Positions 35,380-45,197 of a stretch of 64,000 nt of DNA are shown one piece after another; position 1 is the first letter of the stretch; every line of letters starts with the position of its first letter. The stretch is from Paenarthrobacter aurescens (GTDB lineage: Bacteria; Actinomycetota; Actinomycetes; Actinomycetales; Micrococcaceae), in the NCBI RefSeq assembly GCF_041549525.1, contig NZ_CP157456.1:992001-1056000 (forward strand), read 5' to 3'. The notes beneath the pieces are model-generated. The model saw nothing but the letters and a program-made list of their open reading frames with translations, did not search any database and was not told where the DNA came from. Position numbers and translations under genes: made by a program.

Positions 35380-37686
35380 ATGAACAGGCATGCTCCCGAA
35401 CAGGACATCAACGAAGATGACCTGCAGATCCACCCGCCCAAACAAGCCGCGGCAGGCCTCAAGGCTGTCACCGTTGCCCTTGAACGCGGCTATGCCCAGG
35501 CCGGTGTAAGCCGGACCGTCCGTTCCATGCTCAGAGTCAACCAGCATGGCGGCTTCGACTGTCCGGGGTGCGCGTGGCCGGAATCCATCACGGGCAAACG
35601 CAGCCCCGCCGAGTTTTGCGAGAACGGCGCCAAGGCAATTGCCGAGGAGAGCACCACCCGCACAGTCGGTGCCGAGTTTTGGGCCAGGCATTCCCTGGCG
35701 GAACTTGAGGATAAAACCGAGTACTGGCTGGGGAGCCAAGGAAGACTGTCCGAGCCGGTGGTCATCAAGCCTGGCGACACCCATTACTCACCCATCAGCT
35801 GGTCCGATGCGTTCGCCCTGATCGGCGAACACATCAACGCCACAACCCCGGACAAGTGTGTTTTCTACACCTCGGGCCGGACAGCCAACGAGACCGCGTT
35901 CATGTACCAGCTGTTTGCGCGAAGCCTGGGCACCAACAACCTCCCCGACTGCTCCAACATGTGCCACGAGTCTTCAGGCAGTGCACTTAACCCCACCATC
36001 GGGATCGGCAAAGGCACAGTCTCGCTGGAGGACATCCACCACGCGGAGTTGGTCCTGGTAGTAGGCCAAAATCCCGGAACCAACCATCCGCGCATGCTCT
36101 CCGCCCTCCGGGACTGCAAGAACAACGGCGGCAAAATCATTGCGGTCAACCCGCTCCCTGAAGCCGGTCTTCTGAACTTCAAGGATCCCCAGTCCCTCAA
36201 CGGCGTCATCGGCGGCGGCACCACCATTGCTGATGAGTTTCTGCAGATCAAAGTGGGCGGAGACCTTGCACTGTTCCAGGCGCTGGGCCACCTGCTCCTG
36301 GAGGAGGAGAAGCGCAACCCAGGGACCGTCGTCGACCATTCCTTCATTGATGACCAGACCGAAGGTTTCGCTGCCTACAACGAAGCCCGCTCGGTGCTGG
36401 ACTGGGATGAAACGGAACGGGCAACCGGGCTGACCCGGGCAGAGATCACCAAAGCTGCCGGGATGATGGCTGCTTCGAAGGCAACCATCATCTGCTGGGC
36501 GCTCGGCCTGACGCAGCAGCCCCACTCGGTGGATACGCTCCGGGAAATCATCAACCTCCTTCTCCTGCAGGGAAACTTCGGCAAGCGCGGAGCCGGCGCT
36601 TGCCCTGTCCGGGGCCACTCGAACGTCCAGGGCGACCGCACCATGGGCATCTGGGAAAAACCCAAGGAATCGTTCCTCGCGGCCCTGGATGCGGAATTCG
36701 GCTTCCACATGCCCCGGGATCACGGCTACGACTCCGTGGAAACCCAGCACGCCCTGGAAAAGGGCGAGGTGGATGTGTTCGTTTCCATGGGCGGAAACTT
36801 CGCAGCTGCAGGTTCGGACACGGCGGCCCTTGAAGAAGGCTTGAAGAAAGCCGGGCTCACAGTCCATATCTCCACCAAACCCAACCGTGCCCACGTGGTG
36901 CATGGAAAAACGTCCCTGATCCTGCCTACGCTGGGCCGGACGGACACTGACGACAAGCACCCCAAGGGCAAGCAGTTCCTCTCGGTGGAGGACTCCATGT
37001 CCGTCATCCACAAAACACAGGGACGGCTGGAACCTGTTTCAGAGCACCTGCTGAGCGAACCGGTGATTGTGGCCCGGATGGCGCAGGCCACGCTGGGGGA
37101 TCACCACAGCGTGGACTGGCGGGCCATGGCCGAGGACTACGACGTCATCCGGGATCACATCTCCCGCGTCATTCCCGGCTTTGAGGACTTCAATGCCCGT
37201 GTCCGCACCAAGAACGGCTTCGTCCTCCCCAATCCGCCCCGGGATACCCGCACCTTCGCCACGGACATCGGCAAGGGGCGTTTCTCCGTGCGGCCACTTG
37301 AGTACCTCGAAGCACCGCCCGGGCACCTGATTCTCCAGACGGTCCGCAGCCACGATCAGTACAACACCACGTTCTACGGTTTGGATGACCGGTACCGTGG
37401 CGTCTCCGAAGGGCGCCGTGTGATCCTGGTCCACCCGGAGGACCTGGCGGACCTGGGCTTCGAGGACCGTGACCTGGTGGATGTCATCTCCACCTTCGCC
37501 GGAACGGAACGGCGGGCCAACAGGTTCCGGCTCATCGGATACCCCACGGCGAAGGGATGTGCCGCGGCATACTTCCCCGAAGCCAACGCACTGGTGCACC
37601 GGGAACTGGTGGCACGTGAATCCAATACCCCCGGCTACAAAGCCATGACGGTACGCTTCGTCAAGCATGAGGAGAACGGATCCTGA
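35380..37686 (+). CDS. FdhF/YdeP-family molybdopterin oxidoreductase
   Basis: 768 residues, the length of YdeP-type formate-dehydrogenase-like enzymes. Near the start GGFDCPGCAWP holds Cys61 and Cys64; Cys195 in SNMCHESSG is the probable molybdenum ligand, with no selenocysteine. Other molybdopterin-binding segments are VVGQNPGTNHPRML and VRGHSNVQGDRTMG, and the C-terminal domain starts near LILQTVRSHDQYNTT. The substrate is unknown; formate is only suggested by family and by the adjacent fdhD. ATG start without a strong ribosome binding site. Confidence 0.92.
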   Translation: MNRHAPEQDINEDDLQIHPPKQAAAGLKAVTVALERGYAQAGVSRTVRSMLRVNQHGGFDCPGCAWPESITGKRSPAEFCENGAKAIAEESTTRTVGAEFWARHSLAELEDKTEYWLGSQGRLSEPVVIKPGDTHYSPISWSDAFALIGEHINATTPDKCVFYTSGRTANETAFMYQLFARSLGTNNLPDCSNMCHESSGSALNPTIGIGKGTVSLEDIHHAELVLVVGQNPGTNHPRMLSALRDCKNNGGKIIAVNPLPEAGLLNFKDPQSLNGVIGGGTTIADEFLQIKVGGDLALFQALGHLLLEEEKRNPGTVVDHSFIDDQTEGFAAYNEARSVLDWDETERATGLTRAEITKAAGMMAASKATIICWALGLTQQPHSVDTLREIINLLLLQGNFGKRGAGACPVRGHSNVQGDRTMGIWEKPKESFLAALDAEFGFHMPRDHGYDSVETQHALEKGEVDVFVSMGGNFAAAGSDTAALEEGLKKAGLTVHISTKPNRAHVVHGKTSLILPTLGRTDTDDKHPKGKQFLSVEDSMSVIHKTQGRLEPVSEHLLSEPVIVARMAQATLGDHHSVDWRAMAEDYDVIRDHISRVIPGFEDFNARVRTKNGFVLPNPPRDTRTFATDIGKGRFSVRPLEYLEAPPGHLILQTVRSHDQYNTTFYGLDDRYRGVSEGRRVILVHPEDLADLGFEDRDLVDVISTFAGTERRANRFRLIGYPTAKGCAAAYFPEANALVHRELVARESNTPGYKAMTVRFVKHEENGS

Positions 37687-37687
37687 T

Positions 37688-38599
37688 ATGGGACGCGTAA
37701 CCCAGCGCCGCAAGGTGCACAAGTTTGTTTTGGACGGCTCACCCCAGGCCTTGGAGCATCCTGTCCGGTTCAAGGAAGACGTCCTGGCCGTGGAGGAGCC
37801 GCTGGAGATCCGTTTGGGGGAGATGTCCTTCTCCGTGACCATGCGGACCCCCGGGGATGACTTCGACCTCGTGGCTGGATTCCTGGTGTCCGAAGGGATC
37901 ATTTGGGAGCCGGGCCAGCTGGTCTCGGAGCGTTTCTGCTCCGGGGAGGACGAAAACGGGGTGCAGACGTTCAATGTGGTGGATGCACAGCTCCGCCCTG
38001 ACGTGGAGCGGCCCGATACCGGCCGCAACGTCTACACTTCCAGCTCCTGTGGAATCTGCGGCACGGACTCGATCGAAGCTGTCCGCAAGTCCTCCCATCA
38101 CAGTCCACGCGAGGACAACCTCACGGTGCCGGTCCGGGCCTTGGCCGCCCTGCCGGACCGCCTGCGCGAGGCACAGGCGGTCTTTGACAAGACGGGCGGC
38201 GTACACGCTGCCGGACTTTTCAGGATTCACGACGACGGCACTACAGAGCTGCTGTGCCTCCGGGAAGACGTGGGCAGGCACAACGCCGTGGACAAGGTAG
38301 TGGGCTGGGCCTTGCGGGCGGGCATGCTCCCGCTGAGGGGTACGGTGCTTCAGGTATCCGGCAGGGCCTCGTTCGAGCTGGTCCAGAAAGCAGCCATGGC
38401 GGGCATTCCGGTGCTGACGGCTGTGAGCGCGCCATCCAGTCTGGCGGCGGACTTGGCGGAGGAAACAGGAATCACCTTGGCCGGTTTCAGCCGTGGACAC
38501 AGCCTGAATGTGTATGCAGGACGGGACAGGGTTGTTGCCGAGGTCACCGACCCGGAGCCGCAGCCTGTGGGTGATAGCCAGCAGTCACTTGGCTATTAA
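37688..38599 (+). CDS. fdhD: Formate dehydrogenase accessory sulfurtransferase
   Basis: 303 residues. Transfers sulfur to the molybdenum cofactor before its insertion into FdhF-type enzymes. The active-site cysteines are in TSSSCGICG (Cys121, Cys124), and LREDVGRHNAVDKVVGWAL and VSGRASFELVQKAAMAGIP are family hallmarks. Starts one base after the FdhF stop, with GAGGAGAA upstream, so it is coupled to it. It completes the four-gene molybdenum cluster. Confidence 0.95.
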   Translation: MGRVTQRRKVHKFVLDGSPQALEHPVRFKEDVLAVEEPLEIRLGEMSFSVTMRTPGDDFDLVAGFLVSEGIIWEPGQLVSERFCSGEDENGVQTFNVVDAQLRPDVERPDTGRNVYTSSSCGICGTDSIEAVRKSSHHSPREDNLTVPVRALAALPDRLREAQAVFDKTGGVHAAGLFRIHDDGTTELLCLREDVGRHNAVDKVVGWALRAGMLPLRGTVLQVSGRASFELVQKAAMAGIPVLTAVSAPSSLAADLAEETGITLAGFSRGHSLNVYAGRDRVVAEVTDPEPQPVGDSQQSLGY

Positions 38600-38724
38600 G
38601 CTGGAACAACGTAGATTTTATCCATCGATTGGAAGCGCGGCGACCCCGAATCGCCGTCCGCACCCGGCACGCTCGGGTTACGGAAACGAGCCTTCCCACC
38701 AGCGAACGCCCAAAGGGGAACTCA

Positions 38725-41700
38725 TTGCACGACGACCGCCGGATCACTGAACAACGTCTCGATCGCTTTGTTCGGGAACGTATTCTTCCGGCTATTTACG
38801 GTAGGGCGATCCCGCTTCAGCTGAGCAGTTGGGACGCCCCGGGCGAACCTGTGCCGGCCGCCGAAGCGCTTCGCCAGGTGTTTGCGCCCCAGGAGCCGGG
38901 CGCTGCGTGGGGCAAGGCGTGGAGCACCAAGTGGCTGCGCCTCCAAGGCGAGGTGCCGCAGGACTGGGGAATGACCGAGTCCACAACAGTGGAGATCATT
39001 GTTGACCTTGGCTTCAACAGCGATGTCCCCGGCTTCCAGTGCGAGGGCACGGCCTGGCGCTCCGATGGAAGCATCATCAAGGCAATTTCGCCCCGGAACT
39101 ACCACGTCCCCCTGAAGCTTTTGGGCGGCGGCCATTCCGTGGACTTCTACGTTGAGGCCGCAGCAAATCCGGACGTGGCGCAGGGGTGGTCCTTCGCCCC
39201 TACGCCGCTGGGGGACAAGGCCACCTCAGGCGATGAACCCCGCTACAAATTTGGCCGCATTGCCATTGCTGAACTGAACGAGACCGTGTGGGAACTCAAC
39301 CAGGACATCTGGACCCTCAGCGGTTTGATGCACGAGCTTCCCATGGAAATGCCCCGTCGCCACGAGATCCTCCGTGCCCTTGAACGCATGCTGGACGTCA
39401 TGGACCCGGACGACGTGGCGGGAACGGCCGCCGCGGGCCGGGCGGAGTTGGTGGAGGTCCTGAGCCGTCCTGCCTATGCATCAGCCCATGAACTGCTGGC
39501 TACCGGCCACGCGCACATCGATTCCGCCTGGTTGTGGCCCGTCCGTGAAACCATCCGCAAATGCGCCCGCACCTTCTCCAACGTGGTGGCGTTGATGGAT
39601 GAAGACCCGGACTTCGTGTTCTCCTGTTCTTCGGCCCAGCAGATGGCATGGATGAAAGAGTTCTTCCCCGAGCTGTTTGTTCGCATCAGGGAAAAGGTTA
39701 AGGCCGGCCAGTTTGTGCCTGTGGGTGGTATGTGGGTGGAATCGGACACCAACATGCCTGGCGGCGAGGCCATGGCCCGCCAGTTCGTGGAAGGGAAGAG
39801 TTTCTTCCTGAACGAGTTCGACATCGAGTGCCAGGAGGCGTGGCTGCCCGATTCATTCGGCTATTCCGGTGCCATCCCGCAGATCGTCAAGGAAGCCGGC
39901 TCGCGGTGGTTCCTTACCCAGAAGATTTCCTGGAACAAGGTCAACCGGATGCCTCACCACACCTTCGCCTGGGAAGGCATAGACGGCACCCGGCTGTTTA
40001 CACATTTCCCGCCGGTGGACACATACAACGCGGAGCTGCACGGACGCGAGTTGGCCCATGCGGAGCGCAATTACCGTGATCACGGCCGCGGGACCATGTC
40101 CCTGGTGCCGTTCGGCTATGGCGACGGCGGCGGCGGACCTACGCGTGAAATGGTTGCCGCTGCGCATCGAACAGCTGATTTGGAAGGCTCACCGAAGGTC
40201 CGTATGGGCACCGCCAAGGACTTCTTCGTCAAGGCTGAAGCCGAGTACACCAAGCTGCCGGTCTGGGTGGGGGAGATGTACTTGGAGATGCACCGCGGTA
40301 CGTACACCAGCCAGGCAAAGACCAAGCTGGGCAACCGCCGCAGCGAACACCTCCTGCGCGAAGCGGAGCTGTGGTGCGCCACTGCCGCCGTCCGCCTGGG
40401 CAGTGCCTACACCTACCCTGCGGACGAGCTCAAGCGGCTGTGGCAGCTGGTCCTCCTCCAGCAATTCCATGACATCCTGCCCGGCAGCTCCATTGCCTGG
40501 GTCCACCAGGACGCTGAGCGGAATTATGACGCCATAGCCCGGGATCTGGAGGGCATCATCAACCACGCCGCTCAGGCCTTGGTGGGCGAGGGCAATCACC
40601 ACTTCCTGCTCAACGCCGCTCCCCATCCACGCAACGGCGTCCCCGCACTGGGGGCGGCCCCGGCCTCGACGCCCCAGTCCGGAGTCACGGTGGACGAGCT
40701 GGAGGACGGCTACGTTCTGGACAACGGCATTATTCGCGCCGTCCTGAACCAGGATGGCCTGCTGACATCGCTGGTGGACCATGCCAGTGGCCGCGACGCA
40801 ATCGCCCCAGGGCACGCCGGAAACCTCCTGGAACTCTTCCGCGACACCCCCAACGAGTGGGACGCCTGGGACATCGAGGAGTTTTACCGGCGCAACGTCA
40901 CTGCCTTGACCCAAGCGGACGCTGTGGACGTTGAACGCTCGGCGGTTGCCGCCGTCGTGGTGGTCAAACGCAAGGTGGGTGCGTCCACCATTACCCAACG
41001 CCTGACTCTGGACGCAGGTGCGGCGTCGCTGGGGATCAGCACCACGGTGGATTGGCAGGAGCGCGAGAAAATGCTCAAGATCGCCTTCCCGCTGGATGTC
41101 AGGGCGGACCGTTCAGCATCCGAGACCCAATTCGGCCACGTCTTCCGCCCCACGCACACCAACACGTCCTGGGAAGCTGCCAAGTTCGAAATCTGTGCCC
41201 ACCGCTGGATCCACGTTGCCGAACCCGGCTACGGCGTGGCAGTGAGCAACTCCTCCAGCTATGGGCACGACGTCACCCGGGCGGTCCGTGCCGATGGCGG
41301 AACCACGACGACGGTCCGCACCTCGCTGCTGCGCTCGGCCCGGTTCCCGGATCCGGAAGCAGACCGGGGTGAGCACACGCTGGAGTTGTCCATCAGGCCC
41401 GGCGCTGCGATCGCAGACGCCGTGGAAGAGGGCTACCGCACCAACCTTAAGCCGAGGTTCATCACCGGCGGGCGGGCCGTTGAGCCGCTGCTTGCCGTGA
41501 GCAACCCTGCCATTGTGGTGGAGGCGGTGAAGCTGGCGGAGGATGGCTCGGGGGACGTCATTGTCCGGCTCTATGAATCGTTGGGGGAGCGTTCAACGGG
41601 AACCCTGAGCGCCAACTTTGAGTGCTCTTCTGCGATGGCCACAGACCTTCTGGAGCGCCCCACCGAGGCCCCGGGCGTGGTTGTTGAGGAGGGCCCCGTA

Positions 41701-41754
41701 GTCAAGATGGTGCTCAGGCCCTTCCAGCTGGTCACGCTGAGGTTGATTCGCTGA
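38725..41754 (+). CDS. Alpha-mannosidase, glycoside hydrolase family 38
   Basis: 1009 residues. Zinc-dependent retaining glycosidase, probably cytoplasmic since no signal peptide is seen. GHAHIDSAWLWP (261-272) supplies zinc ligands His264 and Asp266; the nucleophile is Asp376 in WLPDSFGYSG; a further HDILPGSS motif lies near 580. The N-terminal 250 residues and the beta-rich C-terminal half are as in bacterial members that trim mannose-rich oligosaccharides. TTG start chosen because AAAGGGGAA lies just upstream. The 125 bases after fdhD contain only small hairpins. No sugar transporter is adjacent. Confidence 0.92.
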   Translation: MHDDRRITEQRLDRFVRERILPAIYGRAIPLQLSSWDAPGEPVPAAEALRQVFAPQEPGAAWGKAWSTKWLRLQGEVPQDWGMTESTTVEIIVDLGFNSDVPGFQCEGTAWRSDGSIIKAISPRNYHVPLKLLGGGHSVDFYVEAAANPDVAQGWSFAPTPLGDKATSGDEPRYKFGRIAIAELNETVWELNQDIWTLSGLMHELPMEMPRRHEILRALERMLDVMDPDDVAGTAAAGRAELVEVLSRPAYASAHELLATGHAHIDSAWLWPVRETIRKCARTFSNVVALMDEDPDFVFSCSSAQQMAWMKEFFPELFVRIREKVKAGQFVPVGGMWVESDTNMPGGEAMARQFVEGKSFFLNEFDIECQEAWLPDSFGYSGAIPQIVKEAGSRWFLTQKISWNKVNRMPHHTFAWEGIDGTRLFTHFPPVDTYNAELHGRELAHAERNYRDHGRGTMSLVPFGYGDGGGGPTREMVAAAHRTADLEGSPKVRMGTAKDFFVKAEAEYTKLPVWVGEMYLEMHRGTYTSQAKTKLGNRRSEHLLREAELWCATAAVRLGSAYTYPADELKRLWQLVLLQQFHDILPGSSIAWVHQDAERNYDAIARDLEGIINHAAQALVGEGNHHFLLNAAPHPRNGVPALGAAPASTPQSGVTVDELEDGYVLDNGIIRAVLNQDGLLTSLVDHASGRDAIAPGHAGNLLELFRDTPNEWDAWDIEEFYRRNVTALTQADAVDVERSAVAAVVVVKRKVGASTITQRLTLDAGAASLGISTTVDWQEREKMLKIAFPLDVRADRSASETQFGHVFRPTHTNTSWEAAKFEICAHRWIHVAEPGYGVAVSNSSSYGHDVTRAVRADGGTTTTVRTSLLRSARFPDPEADRGEHTLELSIRPGAAIADAVEEGYRTNLKPRFITGGRAVEPLLAVSNPAIVVEAVKLAEDGSGDVIVRLYESLGERSTGTLSANFECSSAMATDLLERPTEAPGVVVEEGPVVKMVLRPFQLVTLRLIR

Positions 41755-41772
41755 TAGACGTGGTTCGCTGAG

Positions 41773-42780
41773 TTACTCCGCCAGGTCTGCGTCGATCGCG
41801 TCCTTGAGAACTTGGACCCGGATGGGGATGACGGCGTCGTGGTGTTTGATGTGGTCTGAGACGTTCTTTGAGAACACCTCTTCAACCAGGGTGGGCATGT
41901 CCCTCACGCCGTTGAGGTAGCGCTTGGCCGCAAAATCGAACTCTGACCTGTTGTTCTTTATCCGGGTATTGAGGGCCTTGAGTTCGTCCGCGAGCTTGAG
42001 GTATTCGGCGTCGGGGGCATTCCGCGCTGTAGCCTCATCAATCTTCTTGACATACTCATCCTTGAGCCGGACAAACTCGTTGTAGTTTTCCTCGGACTTC
42101 GCAGTTGTTTCTGCGTGTGATTCCAACTGTGCAATCTCGTTATCAAGAGTGCGGGCAAACTCAACGTATGCAACGTTCTTGGATTGTTTGAGTTGGTTAA
42201 CGGCTTCGCGGCACGGGACAGCTGCCTGAGCCAGGAGCGTTTGGCGTTCCCGGAGGTTGGCTGCTTTGGAGCCCACAAAGAGTCCGCTGCACCCGGCGTC
42301 CTGCCTGAAGAGGCCTTCGAACAGGGGATAGGAATCCACCAGTCCTTCCATGGACTCGAGGTAGGCCTGGTAGGAATCGCTCAGCAGGGCAACCGCCTCA
42401 GGGACCGTATCCTCTTCTGAGCCCGCGGTGTTGCCGCCCTGCACCTCGGTCAAGGCCGCGCGGGCGGAGTTGATGGTCTGCTGGAACTCGTCCCGCTCCT
42501 TGGCGGAGCTCTTCTCAGCCTCCTCAAGGGATGCGGGGGCATTGCGGGCCTTTTTGTAAGCGGCCAGGTAGGTGTTCACTGCGGGCTGGATCTTACCTCT
42601 GGCCTCAACGAGTGCCGTCAGTCGCTCATCCTTGAGGCGGACCAGGCTTTCCTTGCGCTGCTGAGCGGCCGTTGTGGTCAAGGAAATCACTGTTACCGAG
42701 GCAATCAAAGCCAGCACAAGGGCAATGGTGAGGACAATCAGGACCGGACGGCGCTTACTGCGAACAGGCTCAATGGTCAT
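41773..42780 (-). CDS. Membrane-anchored helical protein, paired with the next gene (second)
   Basis: 335 residues. N-terminal membrane segment (about 12-34), then a long, charged, almost entirely helical extracytoplasmic part with coiled-coil stretches (AKSEENYNEFVRLKDEYVKK). Two cysteines, Cys164 and Cys190, are the only ones and lie 26 residues apart. The neighbouring gene product has the same layout with cysteines 25 apart, so the two are probably ancient paralogues that each form a disulfide. Two bases separate the genes. No named family recognised. Confidence 0.75.
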   Translation of the reverse strand: MTIEPVRSKRRPVLIVLTIALVLALIASVTVISLTTTAAQQRKESLVRLKDERLTALVEARGKIQPAVNTYLAAYKKARNAPASLEEAEKSSAKERDEFQQTINSARAALTEVQGGNTAGSEEDTVPEAVALLSDSYQAYLESMEGLVDSYPLFEGLFRQDAGCSGLFVGSKAANLRERQTLLAQAAVPCREAVNQLKQSKNVAYVEFARTLDNEIAQLESHAETTAKSEENYNEFVRLKDEYVKKIDEATARNAPDAEYLKLADELKALNTRIKNNRSEFDFAAKRYLNGVRDMPTLVEEVFSKNVSDHIKHHDAVIPIRVQVLKDAIDADLAE

Positions 42781-42782
42781 TG

Positions 42783-43694
42783 CTATTTCCCCTCACCGGA
42801 CGCTGCATCAAACTGTTCCAGGCTCGTCTTAAGGACGCCTTCGAATTCGGTGTTTGAGCTGTTGGCGCTTTCGATGATTTTTGTGTATTTGTCCTTGGTG
42901 GCAGTTTCATAATTTGTTTGGGCCTTGCCGAATGCCTCATTGATATCCAACAGTGCAACGGCGGCAAGGGTGCTCTTGCTGAGGCGCTCCAAAGGTTCCT
43001 TGCTGTTGAGCACTTCCTGTTGCTTGTCCCGCTGCCCCCGGATGACGGACTCTACCTCCGTGAGAAGGGTAGTGGTCTCGGCATCGGCACCGTCCTTGGC
43101 TGTGCCAAGGGCTGCCAGGCACTCATCTGCATTCTTGACGTAGTCCTGGGCGTAAGACTCGCTTGCTACGTTCAGCGATGAATGCAGGGATGCGCAGGGT
43201 CCGCCCACAGAACGGTAGATGTTGGCGGTGTTGACCAGCAGTTGATCGTTGTAGGCGATCACCGCACCGTACTGGTCCTTGAAACGGTTGAAGGATTCTG
43301 CGAGCTTTTGATCCTGCAGTGCCGGCGATTCCGCCATGTGTTCCAGCCGGGCACGGTTTGCCTGGGACTCACGTACTATGCGCTCACGGTCCAGGCTGAG
43401 GACTTTTTCCTCTTCAGGCTGTCCGGCCTTTTCGGAGATGGCGTTCGAGTACCGTCCGGTGAACTGCTTGACCAGGGGATCGTACAGATTCATCGAGTTG
43501 TCCACCATGACCCGGTGCTTGTCCAGGCGGACAACGTCAGTACGTCCTGTTCCAGCCGGGCGGGAAAGGGCAAACCAGGTGCCAATCCCAACGGCCACCA
43601 ACGCCGCAACGAGGACAACAACAATGATTGCCGTGCGTTTGGAGCCACCCCTGCCGGGCGTGCTGGCCGTCTCTTCCAAGGATTCATCCCCCAT
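42783..43694 (-). CDS. Membrane-anchored helical protein, paired with the next gene (first)
   Basis: 303 residues: short cytoplasmic start, membrane segment about 21-43, and a helical extracytoplasmic region. Cys167 (VGGPCASLH) and Cys192 (ADECLAAL) are the only cysteines. Little sequence identity to the partner is visible beyond anchor, cysteine spacing and helical composition. The pair follows the amino-acid ABC importer on the same strand after a 50-base gap, so transcription with it is possible, but a functional link is unproven. Confidence 0.75.
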   Translation of the reverse strand: MGDESLEETASTPGRGGSKRTAIIVVVLVAALVAVGIGTWFALSRPAGTGRTDVVRLDKHRVMVDNSMNLYDPLVKQFTGRYSNAISEKAGQPEEEKVLSLDRERIVRESQANRARLEHMAESPALQDQKLAESFNRFKDQYGAVIAYNDQLLVNTANIYRSVGGPCASLHSSLNVASESYAQDYVKNADECLAALGTAKDGADAETTTLLTEVESVIRGQRDKQQEVLNSKEPLERLSKSTLAAVALLDINEAFGKAQTNYETATKDKYTKIIESANSSNTEFEGVLKTSLEQFDAASGEGK

Positions 43695-43744
43695 ATTTGC
43701 GAACTGCCTAAATCCTGCAAACCCTATTAAAGCCTGTCCGCAGC

Positions 43745-44551
43745 CTAGACGTCGTGCTGGAGCCGCTTCACAAAGAGCTTGGTCCGCTCCTGCCGCGGTG
43801 CCCGCAACACCTCGGCTGCAGGACCCCGCTCGACCACCACGCCGCCGTCCATGAAAATTACTTCGTCAGCCACATGCTGGGCAAAGGCCAACTCATGGGT
43901 AACGATCACCATGGTCCACCCCTCCTCCGCGAGTTCCTTGATGACGCCCAGGACGTCCCCCACGAGCTCCGGGTCCAGAGCCGATGTGGGCTCGTCAAAG
44001 AGGAGCAGTTGGGGCTTGAGCGCCAACGCCCGGACGATTCCCACCCGCTGCTGTTGGCCACCGGAGAGCTCAAAAGGGTAGGCGTCGCGTTTGTCCGCCA
44101 GGCCGACTCGCTCCAACAGGCGTTCGGCCTCGGCGATGGCCTCTGCACGCGGCCGTTTTTGGACCTGGACGGGCCCTTCGATGATGTTTTTCAGCACCGT
44201 CATGTGAGGAAACAGGTTGTAGTGCTGGAAGACCATGGCGCTGCGATCCCGGAGCGCAGCCACCTCTTTCTTTCCCACCTTGGCACCGAAGTCGATGGAA
44301 AGCCCGCTTGAGGAATCGCCGCTTCCAAAGGTGACCGTGCCGGCGTCGGGAATTTCCAGTCCGTTCAGGGAACGCAGAACCGTAGTCTTGCCGGAGCCTG
44401 ATGGCCCGATCAGGGCAACCACCTGGCCGCGCAGGATATCAATGTCAATGTCCCGCAGGACCACGTTGCTTCCGAAAGCCTTGGCCAGGTTCCTGGCCTT
44501 CAGCACCGGGGCGACGCGTGGCTGCTCTGCGGATTCGTTAGTGGGCGACAT
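43745..44551 (-). CDS. Amino acid (cystine-type) ABC importer, ATP-binding subunit
   Basis: 268 residues. Walker A GPSGSGKTT, Q-loop at VFQHYNLFPHMTVL, signature LSGGQQQRVGI and Walker B LLLFDEPTSALDPE give a polar-amino-acid-type ATPase. An insertion of about 20 residues after SLNGLEIPDAGTVTFG (the GKKEVAALRDRSA region) is also seen in TcyN/YecC-like cystine ATPases. The gene overlaps the permease gene by 14 bases, so they are co-translated. Confidence 0.93.
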   Translation of the reverse strand: MSPTNESAEQPRVAPVLKARNLAKAFGSNVVLRDIDIDILRGQVVALIGPSGSGKTTVLRSLNGLEIPDAGTVTFGSGDSSSGLSIDFGAKVGKKEVAALRDRSAMVFQHYNLFPHMTVLKNIIEGPVQVQKRPRAEAIAEAERLLERVGLADKRDAYPFELSGGQQQRVGIVRALALKPQLLLFDEPTSALDPELVGDVLGVIKELAEEGWTMVIVTHELAFAQHVADEVIFMDGGVVVERGPAAEVLRAPRQERTKLFVKRLQHDV

Positions 44552-45197
44552 AGCGGTCCAATCTCTTTTCCACGGCGGATTGGGCTGTGGAAAGGACCAG
44601 GCAAATCACCCAGTAAACAAGGGCTGCCTGCAGGTAGAGGGCCATGAACTCCTGGCTGAACGCCGCGATTTGCTGGGCGTTGCGGAACAGTTCGGTGACC
44701 AGGATGAGCGAGGCGAGGGAGGTGTCTTTCACCAACGAAATGAAGGTGTTGGACAACGGCGGAACGGACACCCGTGCTGCCTGCGGAAGGATGATGCGTA
44801 CCAGCGCCTGCGGCCGGGACATGCCAATGGTGTGACCGGCTTCCCACTGGCCCTTGGGGACGGACAGGATGGCAGCACGAATGATCTCGGCAGCGTAACC
44901 GCCCACGTTCAGTGAGAAGGCGATGATGGCGCTGGGCCAGGGGTCAAGGCGAATGCCTATGCTGGGCAGGCCAAAGAAGATCACAAAGAGCTGCACCAAA
45001 AGGGGAGTGCCGCGGATCACCGAGACGTAGAAGCGGCCAATGCCTGAGAGCAGCCAGTTGGGGCTCAGCCGCATCAGGGCAACCAGCAACGCAAGCACCA
45101 GGCCGAAGGCGAAGGACGCAAGCGTCAGTGGGATGGTGCCCGTTACGGCACCGGTGATCAGAGGACCGAAGGAACTCCAGATGAGGTCCCAGTTCAT
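44538..45197 (-). CDS. Amino acid (cystine-type) ABC importer, permease subunit
   Basis: 219 residues with about five membrane segments and the permease EAA loop EAGHTIGMSRPQALVRIILPQA. Similar to TcyL/YecS cystine permeases (FYVSVIRGTPLLVQLFVIFFGLP). It begins immediately after the binding-protein stop codon with no gap. Works as a homodimer with the ATPase encoded next. Confidence 0.93.
   Translation of the reverse strand: MNWDLIWSSFGPLITGAVTGTIPLTLASFAFGLVLALLVALMRLSPNWLLSGIGRFYVSVIRGTPLLVQLFVIFFGLPSIGIRLDPWPSAIIAFSLNVGGYAAEIIRAAILSVPKGQWEAGHTIGMSRPQALVRIILPQAARVSVPPLSNTFISLVKDTSLASLILVTELFRNAQQIAAFSQEFMALYLQAALVYWVICLVLSTAQSAVEKRLDRYVAH

Noticed and set aside
35380..37686. Selenocysteine-containing formate dehydrogenase
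   Set aside because: The metal-ligand position is Cys (NMCHESS) and there is no internal TGA in the frame.
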